Below, in pieces: positions 8,911 to 21,054 of a stretch of 32,500 nt of DNA. Position numbers and translations under genes: made by a program. Location: the NCBI GenBank assembly GCA_002104895.1, contig MCFG01000407.1:1-32500 (forward strand), in the 5' to 3' direction. Numbering within the stretch: position 1 is the stretch's first letter; each line of letters starts with the position of its first letter. The DNA is from Anaeromyces robustus (Eukaryota > Neocallimastigomycota > Neocallimastigomycetes > Neocallimastigales > Neocallimastigaceae). Below the pieces are notes generated by a model that did not search any database, was not told the origin of the DNA, and saw only the letters and a program-made list of their open reading frames with translations.

Positions 8911-11277
8911 CTATTTTAATTCTTCTGAAGTTTTTATATTATACATAAGTTTTGATCCTATTAAAAGATGTATACATAATACATAACATAACATATATGC
9001 AACGCAAAAGAAAATATAATATGAAAAGCTTTTATTAATAACATATTTTATTATTATAGATGAAGCGGTTTCAATAATAAATACAAAAATAATAATATAA
9101 ATAAATCTGTATTCGCTATATTCTTTTGCAATTCTTGTAGATCTTAAGATTACGAAAGTCATAAATAAGAACTAAATAAATATAAATATAAATATAAAAA
9201 ATAAAATTTATAAATATTAATATTATTTTTATTAATATTATTATTATTATTTTTTATATTAATTAATTATATTATTTTATATTATATTATATTATATTAT
9301 ATTATATTATATTATATTATATTATATTATATTATATTATATTTTATTTTATTATATATGATATTTTATTTTATTATATTATATTTTTATTTTTTTTTTT
9401 TTTTAACTTACCATTAATGTATTAATAATAGAATCAATAAAATTATAAATCATTTTACCCTCAATTCCACAAGATGGGAAACGATAATTTTTAATACTTC
9501 CTATAGATATAATATAAGTTTTTGAAAGGTATAAAACACTAATACCAACACCAATCATTAAAAGAAGCCATATAATAATAAAAATAATTAAACTTTTATT
9601 GGAAGAATGATAATAATTACGTAATGCGATAGCAACCATAGGTAAAAGAATTAAATTAGTACTAATGATATTATAAATATAAAAGACTTGACATTCCCAA
9701 TTAGTATTAGTATAGTATAAGAAAAGTGGTGAAACAATACTCATAACAAAACCAAAAATAATGATACTACAATAACCTGGAGAATACATTTCTACATTTG
9801 GATGATTTTTATATTTATATAATAAATAAATAATAATAAAGGCACCAATAACAAATAATGCCATTAAAACAAACATTGCAATTAAAAGATAATTAAATTT
9901 CTTTGCTGAAGAAGTATTCATAACTAAATTTCTTGTATTATCAAAACCATTTTTAATAATTTCTTCATTATTTGTACTTAAATAAGATTTTATCATTTCA
10001 GGTAAAATTAAACGAGCTTCCATATATGGGGCTCCATTGGGTTGATTGTTAAAAACATTTTTAATTTGAATACCATCAATATTATTAGAAAGTTTACATA
10101 AATCTTCATTGGTTTTACAATATAAATCAATAGTATAATCATCTCTTTTAGTAAAATCAAAAGTTGGTATATTACCGAATTGTAAAGCTTTATAAAGTTG
10201 GAATTTTTTAGAAGTAATTTTTTTAGCTAATGGAATAAGTTTATCTTTACTAATTTTACTATTTTTATTAATGACTAAATATTGTTTATACATCATACTC
10301 TTATTATTTGGAGGTAATATATATGAAACAGTTTGATTTTTAATATTATCTTTAATTGCTTTTAATTGAGAAATTTTACCTCGATAGTATAAGCATTCAT
10401 TATTTAAAAATGAATTATAAGCATTTTCTTGAGTCATTTCTAAAGTATCACTAAGAGTTGAAGGTATAGAAACTTTATCCAAAAAATTACTAAAAGAATC
10501 GTATAATTCTTTTGATTTTTCATTATAAAACATTTCAAAATTATTATTATTATTACCATCTCTATTAGAAATATCATATTTATTACTAGCATATTCTATT
10601 AAAGTACTTATTAATTCATCATAATCACCTAAAGGTAAACTTAAAATTTTTTGATGACCTAAATCTGGTTTGAGAGGTATAAAGTCATCCCAACTATTAA
10701 AATTGGTTAAAGTAAAATTATTACTACTCGTATAAAATACCGTATAATCTATTTCAAATGGTAATGCATATAATTTATCATCAAGATAACCACCTTTAAG
10801 AACTTCTGGGCTATGGAAAGCAAGTTTATCTTTTGGAATATCATTGGTTAAATCCATATAAAAATCATGAATTTTTCTTGTTTTAAGAGTATTTTCTACA
10901 AAAGAACTTTCAATAGTGGATATATCGTTAAATAAAAATTGTTCGTTCAATACCATCATATCGTATTCACCATTTTTTAAATAGTCAACAATTTGAGTAA
11001 TATAAGGTTTATTATCTTTTTTATAAAAAGTTTCATTCAAATTACTAAATTCAAGGTCAACATCAGTAATAATTATACTTTCGTCAACATGGGCATCATT
11101 ACTACTATCATCAACAGTTGATAGAATAAAATTTTTTAAATCATCAAAATATTGTTTTTTGGAACTTTTATTTTCCATTAAAATTTTAACGGTAGATTTT
11201 TCACCTTTAATTATCATTGAAAAAAGTAACCATATATATATAATATATATATATGGAATCTGTGTAATAGTTTTCAT
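8911..11277 (-). CDS. Class C-like 7TM receptor with solute-binding-protein-like ectodomain
   Basis: Two exons, 11277-9412 and 9171-8911, joined by a 240-bp intron (G|GTAAGT donor, TTTATTTAG acceptor, phase 0), give 708 residues. Residues 1-25 form a signal peptide. Residues about 27-450 resemble a bacterial extracellular solute-binding protein: DMMVLNEQFLF, YALPFEIDYTVFY (170-182) and FGNIPTFDF. Seven hydrophobic helices follow from residue 461. They include NHP after helix 1, SPGYC-IIIFGF-SIVSP in helix 2, a Cys before helix 3 (WECQ) and a Cys in loop 2 (PSCG) that could form the class C-type disulfide, and GSKLMY after helix 7. I infer a plasma-membrane G-protein-coupled sensor of a small ligand, perhaps a sugar; the ligand is unknown. 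The cytoplasmic tail is only about ten residues, far shorter than in the 13916-16689 paralogue. The leader GAATAACTAAAAATG resembles that paralogue's. Confidence 0.88.
9277..9341. repeat. (ATTAT)n microsatellite inside a receptor intron
   Basis: About thirteen pentanucleotide units lie wholly within the 9172-9411 intron of the receptor gene. The reading frame skips it. Confidence 0.85.
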
Positions 11278-11509
11278 TTTTAGTTATTCCTTTATATAAA
11301 AATTTAAAATTATAATATATAAATAAAATTGGTTTATTTTCTTTCCTTTTTTTTTTTTTTTCTTTATTTATTGTACTTGAATTTTTTTTATTTATTTACT
11401 TATTTACTTATTTATTTTGTTTTGTTTTTTTGCTATTTAGTATTTGTTATTTTATTTTTTTTTGGCTTCTATATTTTTTTATTATAATAAATATTTAAGG
11501 GGTCTTATT

Positions 11510-11529
11510 AAATATAGATATCTATATTT
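11510..11529. promoter_or_regulatory. 20-bp perfect palindrome upstream of a receptor gene
   Basis: AAATATAGATATCTATATTT is identical to its reverse complement and lies about 235 bases upstream of the receptor ATG at 11277. It could bind a dimeric regulator, but AT-rich DNA produces palindromes by chance and no second copy was found. Confidence 0.25.
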
Positions 11530-12861
11530 TTTTAAAAATAAATTACAAAAATATTTATTTATTTTTATTAAATTAAGATATATATTTTATAAAAAGTTAT
11601 AATTAATCTTTGTATAAAAGATAATTCTTATTTTATGTTTTGTTTCTATATATTTTTAAAGTAAATAATTACTCAATAATTATTTTTATATTTCCTTATT
11701 ATAATTATAATAATAATATATATATAAATAATATTGAAAAGTGTTTGCTTGTTTTATTATTTGTTTAATCTTTTTCCTTTATTTGGATTTATTGTTTTTA
11801 TTTTATTTTTTTTTTTTTAAAAAGTTGAATAATATTTTAAAATATTAATTTTTTAAATGTTGAAATATTATTTTAACTAATTTGCATGAATAAATAATTA
11901 ATTGATTAAATGTTTAAATGGCTGAATTATTGGATTATTTTTTTTTTTTATTCTGGATTATTGGATTATTTTTTTTATACTTGTATAACTACTTTATTAA
12001 TAGTAATTACATAGTATGTATATATTTTTTTATATTATATTTCAATAAATTAATTTAAATTTAAAAAAAAAAGATTTTTATTTTTTTTTAATTATTACTT
12101 TATTTTTTTTATTTTTTATTTTTTATTTTTTATTATTTTATGTTTATATTTAAAAAAAGGATTTTTTATTCATATTTTTTTTTAAAATTTTATTATATAT
12201 ATATTTTATTTATTTCATCATTATTATTATTAATTTATTTAATATAATGATTAATATAAAAAAAAAGATTAATGTTACATATTATATATAATATATATTA
12301 ATTATATATATTATATATTAATTATATATATTATATATTATACTGTATAATATATTTTATATATAGTACATAAAAAATTTTTTTTTTTTAATTAAATCAA
12401 AATGTTATGTAATATAATTATTTCCTTAAATTTTTAAATGTTGGACACAATAAGTTACACAGCGTGTTATAAGAAAATTTTTTTTAATATAAACTTTTTT
12501 AAATATAAGAGGATAAAAGATAATTAAATTATTTATGAATGTTTAAAAAAAAAAAAATTATATATTAAAAAAATATAAAAATAAAAACAAAATAAATTAA
12601 AACCAAACAAACCAAACAAAAATTATAACGGAAAGTAAAAACAAAAAAATTTTATAAACAAACTTAATATATATGAAAAAAGAAGATATATACAATTATT
12701 ATATTATTAATTTTCTTAAATTTTTTAATTATGAATATCATACAAATATAATTCATATTTTATAGTAATAGATAGAAACGAATGAAGATCAAGAAATATT
12801 TTCATTAAAATAATAATAAAATTAATAATAAAATTAAAGTTTTTCTAATATATATGTTTAT

Positions 12862-12957
12862 AACTTATTTTATAAAATATATAATGTAATTATTTTACTT
12901 TTTTTTTTTTTTTTATAAAGTAAAATAATTACATTTATATATTTTTTAAAATAAGTT
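12862..12957. repeat. Near-perfect 39-bp inverted repeat with T-rich loop
   Basis: The arm at 12862-12899 pairs with 12919-12957 with one mismatch and one single-base bulge. The loop of 19 bases is 15 T then ATAA. The arms carry AGTAAAATAATTACAT at the loop side. It could be a small foldback element or a hairpin RNA; no gene is attached to it. Confidence 0.7.
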
Positions 12958-13428
12958 AAAAGAAATGATTTGAAATTAGCAATATATATAATAAAAATAT
13001 AAAATGATATATATATTATAGTTAAGATTTATTAATAATATAATTATCAATTATATTTATATTTTTGATATTTGTTCATAAAAAGATATTACATGGACAA
13101 ATTTAATATTTTATTAATAACAAGAAAATTAATAATAGACCAAAAAATATTATTAAAAATATTTCATAAAAATATATAAATATTATTAATAATTTTTATT
13201 TCAACAATTCTTATATACTTATTTATTTATATTTATTTATTTATTTATTTTTATTTTTATTTTTATTTTTATTATTTTTGTATTTTATATAACTTTAACT
13301 CTAAATATTTATTAGGTACTAAATTTTTGATGTATATAATTCTGTAAATTAAATAAAACTACTTGATGGAACTCTATTAAAAAAAAAAATGTTAATATAT
13401 GAAAAATTAAGAAAAAAGAATTTTTTTT

Positions 13429-13463
<35 letters not shown>

Positions 13464-13581
13464 TTATAAATTGAGAGAAAAAAATTGAGAAATTATGGTT
13501 AATAACTGATCAAATAAACAAACTTTTCTATTGTTTTTATATATTGCGAATATTATTATTTTCAGTTATTGTTTTATTCCA

Positions 13582-13620
<39 letters not shown>

Positions 13621-13915
13621 GTTGTTGTTGTTGTTGTTATTATTATCAGTATTGTTATTATTGTTATTGGTTTTCTATTTTATTCCTATATTAATCTTAA
13701 TTTATTTATTTTTGTTTTATTTTATTCTTTTTATTTTTATTTTTTTATTTTTTTATTTTTTTATTTTTTTATTTTTTTGATTTATATATTTATATTTTTT
13801 TTTATTGAAATTATTATTATTTTTTTTTTAGTTTTTTTGATTTATATATATATATATATTTTTTTTTCTTGATTGAAATTATTTTTCATTTTTTCATTAA
13901 TTTTAATTAGAATTA

Positions 13916-14367
13916 TTATGATTCATTACTTTTAGTTGGATTTCTATTATTTATAGCAATTTCTCCTTTTTTATCAATAGCATTATTATTTAAAAAATAA
14001 TTATTATCATTATTTTTCTTTTTCATTGGAATGAAATGGGCTATATCAGTATTATTAAAATAATCAGTGGATAAATTATCACTGTTAAAAAATTCTTCAT
14101 CAGATGGATGTTTAAATATATATATTAATTTAGATCCAACCAAAAGATAAATACAAAGAAGATCAGAAGCCATTGATAAAATATATATCATTATGAAAAA
14201 AATAAAATGACCAGTTGGTGGTATTTTAGGTGATAATAAATCTTCTATTAATTCTATTATAAATGTAAAAATCAAAACATATAAAAATTTGAATTGACCA
14301 TATCGTTTTGAATCTTTATAAGTTTTTATAATCATAATAAACATACCAAGAAACTATTTTAATTTTA

Positions 14368-14404
<37 letters not shown>

Positions 14405-16689
14405 TTTTTTTTATATTTAAAATATGAATATAAAAAAAAAAAGATATAAATATTAATAAATTAATAGATGAAGATAAATGAATAATTTATATATAAAATA
14501 TATAAAAATATAATAAATATAATAATAATAATAATAAAAAATAATAATAAATAAATATATATATATATATGATTATTTAAATATATATAGATATAATAAT
14601 AATAATAATAATAGTTATAAATATATATATATATATATATATATCATTATTATTATAATTATTATTATTTATATTAATCTTTATTATGATTATATTACAT
14701 ATATATCATCATTATTATATATTATTATTATAATTATCATTATTATTTATATTAATCTTTATTATGATTATATGATTTTATATATATATATATATTGTTA
14801 CTTACTGCTAAACCATTAATTATACGTTCAATAATGGAAAAATCAAATACTTCTAAATCACAAGTAGGTTTACGATAAGTTTCAATATCCCCATAAGAAA
14901 TAATACGAAAATCAAAAATACAAACAATTACTGTTGAATAGGTAACCATAAAAGATAATGCAATTAATATATAATTTAATAAATGTCTATTATTTAATAA
15001 ATAACCATAACTAAATTTTGATTTACTATTATAAATTGAATAAATACGATAAGTAATTGCAAACATTGGGAAAACAATTAAATCTGTAGTAATTGTTTGA
15101 TAAACATAATAAATTTGACATTTTGGTATAGAATTTTCTTGTAATGAAAATTGAGGGGATATAATACTTAAAATAAATCCAAAAATAATTAAATTACAAA
15201 GATTTGGTGAGAAAAATTTTAAATAAGGATGATTTCGATTTTCATAGATTAATATCATTATAATAACAGAACTTAATGTAAATATTATCATAGGAACATA
15301 AATAGCAATTTTTAAACCATTCATATAATTCCATTGATTCATCACTAAATTTTTTATATTATCAAATATCATTTGAAGAGAAGTTTCATCAATGGTATTA
15401 TTTATATAATTTTTTAAATATTGTGGTAAAAGTAATCGAATTTCTATTAATGGTGCACTAGTATCACTTTTAAAAAATTCAGTAATGAAAAAACTTTCCA
15501 TTTTATTTAAAAGTTTGTATATTTCTGAATTTGATTTATCATTTAATAATGATTTAATTTTGGTATCATCTTTCTTTTGTTTAAGATCAAGGGTAGGTAT
15601 AGTACCAAATTGGTTTGCTTTAAAAATTTGGAATTCTTTTGAAGTAAGTTGTAATGCAACATCTTTAAGTAATTTTTTATCAACTTTACTGTTTTTATTA
15701 ATAACTAAATATTTAGTACTTAAAATGCTAGTATTTTTAGGTGGTAACGATGTTACAATGGTAATATTTTTATTATTTTGAATCATAGTATTGTAATGTG
15801 ATGCTTTTCCTTTAAAAAATAAACTGTCCCCATTTAAAAATGATTCATAGGAATCTTTTTGAGTAACTTTTAAATATTGTTCAATATCTAAGGTTGATAG
15901 TTTTAAAATAAAATTTTTAAAAGATTTAAAGATTTCATTGGAAATAGAAGTATTATTATAAAATAGGTCATAATTATTATCTATACTTTTAATATTATTA
16001 CCATTACTACCATTTAAATATTCTATAAATATATTTAGTAATTCATCATCATTACTTAAAGGAAAACTTAATAAATTTTTATATTTCGCTGGTATTGCTA
16101 ATAATTCGTTCCATGTTAATTTTTCCAAATTCAAAGAATTTAGTTTTGATTTGTCACAATATAATACATCAAAATCTAATTCATAGGGTAATGCATATAA
16201 TTTATTATCGTAATATCCATTATTTAAGAGATGTTCGTCGAAATCAAGTTTTTCTTTTTTATTAGTTAAATCAGTTAAATCCTCATATAATAAATGTAAA
16301 TTGTTTAAATTAAATAATTCTTCAATATATGTACTATGAATAAAATACTTATCACCAAATAAAAATTTATCTTCTAATATTAATATATCAAAAGATGAAT
16401 TATTTAAGTGTTTAAGTTTATTTTTCACATAATTTTGATAGTCAGTAGGATTACTTTTATCAATAGATTCAGCTGAATTATATTTAAAATGAACGTGTAT
16501 ACTTGAATTTAATTTTGATATATAATTTTCACTTTGTAATGTATAATCTTTCCAATATAAAGTATTGATTGAATCAGGTCTATCAAATAAAATTTGAATA
16601 TTATATTCTTCTATTGCGTGTATTATTCTAGAATAATGAATTAAGATATATATGACAGTAATACATAGGTAATTACGGATAAATTCCAT
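13916..16689 (-). CDS. Class C-like 7TM receptor with solute-binding-protein-like ectodomain
   Basis: Two exons, 16689-14806 and 14353-13916, with a 452-bp intron (A|GTAAGT donor, AAAATAG acceptor, phase 0), encode 773 residues. A signal peptide ends near IIHA (residue 24). The ectodomain (about 26-450) has ILFDRP, DILILEDKFLFG, YALPYELDFDVLY (165-177), then LTWNELL, a motif order familiar from bacterial solute-binding proteins. Seven helices start at residue 458, with NHP, SPNLCNLIIFGF, SIISP, PKCQ and KPTC at the same places as in the 8911-11277 gene. The join continues helix 5 (INGLA then FLGMFIM), and helix 7 ends GSKLIY. A hydrophilic Asn/Lys-rich tail of about 75 residues follows, the likely site of G-protein or arrestin-type contacts (inference). 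Many N-glycosylation sequons lie in the ectodomain. A T23 run starts 67 bases upstream of the ATG. Confidence 0.9.
14354..14805 (-). other. Intron of the receptor gene, microsatellite-rich
   Basis: A 452-bp intron with ATT and AT repeats, including a long AT-dinucleotide run near 14617-14643. A TTATT-rich segment with ATTAATCTTTATTATGATTATAT occurs twice (14671-14693 and 14752-14774), showing a local duplication of about 80 bp. Reading through the donor would add a short Asn/Ile/Tyr-rich tail before a stop. Confidence 0.75.
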
Positions 16690-17334
16690 TTTAATTATTC
16701 TTATTTTTTTTTAATTCTAAATTATTACATTGAAATATTTTTTTGATTAATTTAGTTTTTTTTTTTTTTTTTTTTTTTCTTTTTCGTTTTAACTTTTTTT
16801 TTCTTTTTCTTCCTTTTTTTTTTACTTAATTTATGAAAGAAAAATTATTATTATAATTATTTTTTTTTTAAAAAAAATGCGAATATTTTAAAATATGTAT
16901 ATTTTTTAATATATAATATATATTTTAATTATTATTTTTAAATATTTATTTTATAATTGTAAATGTATTTAATAATTAATTTTTAAAATTAAATATATTA
17001 AATAATTATTCTTGATCAAAAATGAAATCTCTATGAAATGCAAAATTAATCATTTTTGGTTTTTATGTTTTTTTTTTTCTGATAATATATATTTTAATAT
17101 TAAATAAAAATAATAATATTATTTTTATTTTTATTATTATTATATTTGGTTATGTCTTTTTCAATTACAAATACATATACTATTATTATTATTATTTATT
17201 TAATTATATTATCATTTTTCAAAAATATTATAATTATTATATAAATTTTTATTATAATAGAATTTATATATTTATTTAGATGTAATCTTTTTTTTTTTTT
17301 ATTAATAATTAATTTCTTTTTAAATTTTATTAAT

Positions 17335-17480
17335 CATTTATTATATATTTATTTTTATGGAATAAATTATAGAAAATTGATTTATTTAAATAACCATTTA
17401 TTATAAATTTATTTTTATAGAACAAAATATAGAAAATTGATTTATTTAAATAATTATTTTATTACATATTTATTTTTAAT
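17335..17480. repeat. 60-bp tandem repeat, about 2.3 copies
   Basis: Two adjacent 60-bp units contain ATAGAAAATTGATTTATTTAAATAA and differ at a handful of bases; a partial third unit follows. The period is exactly 60. Confidence 0.8.
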
Positions 17481-18091
17481 TTTAACAATATAAAGAAATG
17501 GTTTTATTAAAAAGATACTTTTTATTTTAATAATAATACTAAATAATCATTATTAAAAAAAATAAATATATAATATATATATAATATATAATATTATAAT
17601 ATATTTATTTTTTATAATAGAATTATTATTATTATTTAAAAAAAAAAAAAAAGAAAGAAAAAAAGCATAAAGTTTAATAATTTATTAAATTTAATATATT
17701 TATAATATATTAATAATGTTTGTAATACATATTTGATAAATATTTTTTTTTTACTATTGTGTATTTAAAATACAACAATTTTTTTAAATTTTTCTTACAA
17801 ACTTTAATTATTAATAAATTAAAATATATATTTTTATATTTTAATAATAATTCTTATTATATTATAAATTTGATTATTGATATATAATATAATAAGATAA
17901 TAAGATATATTTATAATAAAAAAAAAACTTTTTTCAAGTTACATAAATTGAAAAAGGAGCATTTTTTTTTTAGAATACAAATTACAATGAATTATTTTAA
18001 ATATTTTTTATATATAATATTTTATAATATTTTATAATATTTTATTTTTTATATGTTTTGTAAATGTAATTTAAATAATAAATAAAAATAT

Positions 18092-18180
18092 AAAGTATTT
18101 ACATATGATATTATTATATAATTAAAATATAAATAAAAATAATTATATATTATATATTATATATAATATGTAAATACTTT
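18092..18180. repeat. Inverted repeat AAAGTATTTACAT
   Basis: A 13-base arm at 18092-18104 is exactly complementary in reverse to 18168-18180, and pairing can extend imperfectly into the AT-rich loop. Confidence 0.5.
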
Positions 18181-18647
18181 CTCTTTATATTAATTATATA
18201 TAAATATAAATATAAATATAATAAATAATAAATAATAAATTATTATAAATTATATATGTTAATCTTTATTATTACTAATTATTTTTAATTATATTTATTT
18301 TTATTATATAATTTTATAATAACTTTTTTAAAATTTTATAGTCATGTAGTTTAATGTAATGTTTTGATGCTACGATAATTAACAAAAATCATCAGTTTGT
18401 TTATAAACTTTTGTAATAATTAATAATATTAATATAAAAAAAAAATAAATTAATAAAAAAAAAAAAATACTAATTAATAATAATTAATTAATTTTATATG
18501 AATATAAAAGAAATAAATGATATTAAAATATTAATTAGGTTTAATGGGTTGAAGTTATATTAGTGACAGGTAACATTATTAAAAATGAATTAAAATGTTT
18601 TGAAATATTTGTTTTTAATAAATAATTAATTATATATTAAATATTTG

Positions 18648-18678
<31 letters not shown>

Positions 18679-19052
18679 GGAAAGGGAAAAACTTTTTTTA
18701 AAATATTTTTAAATATATATAAATATATATAATTTTTAAATATTTTGAATTTTTTAATATTAAAAAAAATTTTTTTTTTTAAATATTAAATTTCTCATAT
18801 GTTTTATTAATTAACCATAAGAATAAAACATCTCCAATGATTTCATGTAAATTTTCATATTGTTACACCAAATAAAAAAAGAGAAAAAGGAAAAAAAAAT
18901 ATTCAAAATAATTTTAATTAAAATTATTGAATAAAAAAATCATTAATAATAATTTTAAATTATTATTATTAAAAATAAAAAATGAAAAATAAAAAATTCT
19001 TATAGTAAAATAACTTCAGTATTTATAAACTTATTAATAATATGTGTATAAT

Positions 19053-19415
19053 AAAATAAAATGTATGTAATTTTTTTTGCTTTATTATATTATAAACTAA
19101 TTTATATAATTAAAATAAAATATACATAATTTTTTTTTGCTTTATTATATTGTAAACTAATTTATATAATTAAAATAAAATATACATAATTTTTTTTTGC
19201 TTTATTATATTGTAAACTAATTTATATAATTAAAATAAAATATACATAATTTTTTTTGCTTTATTATATTGTAAACTAATTTATATAATTAAAATAAAAT
19301 ATACATAATTTTTTTTGCTTTATTATATTATAAACTAATTTATATAATTAAAATAAAATATACATAATTTTCTTTGCTTTATTATATTGTAAACTAATTT
19401 ATATAATTAAAATAA
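19053..19415. repeat. 59-60-bp minisatellite, about 6 copies
   Basis: Units contain GCTTTATTATATTGTAAACTAA then TTTATATAATTAAAATA; the GCTTTATTATAT cores are spaced 60, 60, 59, 59 and 59 bp. Copies differ mainly in T-tract length and at one R position (ATTGTAA or ATTATAA). The first copy differs more (GTATGTAA in place of ATACATAA), as expected of an array edge. Confidence 0.9.
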
Positions 19416-20118
19416 TAGAAACAAAAAATAAAAAAATAAAAATGATATGATATAAATAAAGTATAGATAAAAATAAAAAATAATAATAAAAGAAAAAAAT
19501 ATTATATAATAAATTAATTAAATGTCAAAAGAATTAAAATAATAACTATCTATAAATTAAATCAGTAAAATAAACTAATAAAGTATAAACTATTAAATAA
19601 TAATGATATAAAATAAAATTACAATTCTTTATATAGATATTTTAATATAACATAAGAGATTATTGTAAAAATGTGTGGGGAAGGAATAGATATTATTTAA
19701 TATGTATTATATTAAATATTTATATATATTTTTTTAATAGATTTTGAAATAAATATTTTTTTTTTTTAAAAAAATTAATATTTATTTAAATTATAATTAA
19801 TATTTAATATATGACAATTATATTATAATGGTCCATTAAAAAGAAATGGATAGATTTTGTGAAATTGATAACCTTTTTTTAAATAAAATATTTATAATTA
19901 TTTATGTTTTTAGAATTCTTAATTTAATAATTTATTTAATTTTACTACATTAATAATCTTTATTTAGTATAATAAATAAAATAATATTTTATTTGTTTAA
20001 AAACAAAGGGTTTCTTTTTTCTTTTTATTATTATTTTCTATATATGTTTATTTTTATGTAAAAAAAATAATATTATAACCATAGTATTGAAATATAAAAT
20101 AGAAAAATTTATTTAAAG

Positions 20119-21054
20119 ATGGCTCAAATTCCTTTATCTCAAATGGTATTTGAAAAATATGATACTGATAAAAGTGGTGGAATATCTTACGCTGAATTTA
20201 AAGCTATGGCGTATGATTTAGGTTATTATATTTCTGATATGGAACTTAAACTTGCTGTCAAGAATTTAGATAAAAGTGGATCTGGTTCTATTATTTATGA
20301 TGACTGTAAATAATATTTTTTCTAAAAAATAATAAAAAAAATAATTAAAATAATCAAATTAAAAATTAATAATATTTAATAAATAAATAAATATTTAATA
20401 AAAATAACAATACAATAATAATAAAATGTTTTATTTATTATTATTTATTTATAATTATATTACTATAATAAAAATAAAAATAAAAAAAAAAAACTTTTTA
20501 TTTTTTGTTATAGTTAAAAAATGGTGGATGGACAAAGACCGTTGGAATAATGTAAAATTATCTGAAGAAAATTTCAAATATCTTTATGAGATTAGTAGTC
20601 AATTCCAAAAGTTTGATAAAGATAAAGGTGGTTCAATTGATAAAAAAGTAAGAATAAAAATTTTTTTATTATTTTATTAATACATATAATATATGTATTT
20701 TTTTTTTTTTTTTTTTTTATAATAAAGAAATATAGTAATTTTTATTTGATAATTTTTTTTTAATAAAGGAATTTAAAGATTTCTGGAAGGAAGTTACTAA
20801 GAAGAAGAAGGTTAAATCTTCTGAAGAAAAGGAAATGTTTAAGAAATTAGATACTGATGGTGATGGTACAATTTCATTTAATGAATGTAAGTTATAATCA
20901 TTTGTATTACATATGTATAATGTTTTAATAGATTATAAAAATTCAATGCTAATATATATTATATATATATATATTTAAAATAAAATAACAATTTACAGTT
21001 GTTGACTATCTTATAGAAAAATATAATGGTGATCTTGCAAAATATTTCGAATAA
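20119..21054 (+). CDS. Four-EF-hand calcium-binding protein
   Basis: Four exons, 20119-20305, 20514-20647, 20769-20886 and 20999-21054, all with GT...AG introns of 208, 121 and 112 bp, give 164 residues. Four canonical 12-residue calcium loops are complete only after splicing: D15-E26 (DTDKSGGISYAE), D51-D62, D97-E108 and D135-E146 (DTDGDGTISFNE). Loop 2 has Asp in place of Glu at position 12. A linker with WWMDKDRW (66-73) separates the two EF-hand pairs; similar Trp-rich linkers occur in other protist and fungal EF-hand proteins. Length and layout resemble a calmodulin-like protein, but the sequence is clearly not calmodulin. There is no signal peptide or membrane segment, so I expect a cytosolic calcium sensor or buffer. 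Introns 1 and 3 split the same Phe codon after the loop. The ATG is preceded by TTTAAAG, with no in-frame upstream ATG continuing into it. Confidence 0.92.

Larger units (their letters stand above)
11278..13915. other. AT-rich intergenic spacer between two receptor genes
   Basis: About 2.6 kb with no supported gene. The part next to 11277 should hold the upstream receptor's promoter: a T15 run (11347-11361) starts 70 bases before the ATG, and a 20-bp palindrome lies at 11510-11529. Further on are AT-dinucleotide palindromic stretches (12280-12360), a long inverted repeat (12862-12957), a T32 run (13431-13462) and ATT/GTT repeats (13587-13640). The last two and the T-rich DNA to 13915 lie just past the 13916-16689 receptor's stop codon, in its 3' flank. 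Confidence 0.65.
16690..20118. other. AT-rich intergenic spacer between receptor and EF-hand genes
   Basis: About 3.4 kb between two divergently transcribed genes, so it must hold both promoters. Visible structure: a T23 run at 16756-16778, a 60-bp tandem repeat at 17335-17457, an inverted repeat at 18092-18180, a T/A homopolymer junction near 18650-18678, and a six-copy minisatellite at 19053-19415. No coding frame, tRNA fold or retroelement tail with target duplication was recognised. Confidence 0.65.

Noticed and set aside
8263-8948. Phe/Tyr-rich open frame of 168 codons and overlapping frames
   Set aside because: T-rich low complexity and a minisatellite with no domain, and it lies in the 3' flank of a receptor gene.
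13531-13872. Open frames rich in Ile/Leu/Val
   Set aside because: Produced by ATT and GTT microsatellites; no normal amino-acid mix.
15485-15781. Plus-strand frame of 98 codons
   Set aside because: Shadow of the receptor ectodomain coding strand.
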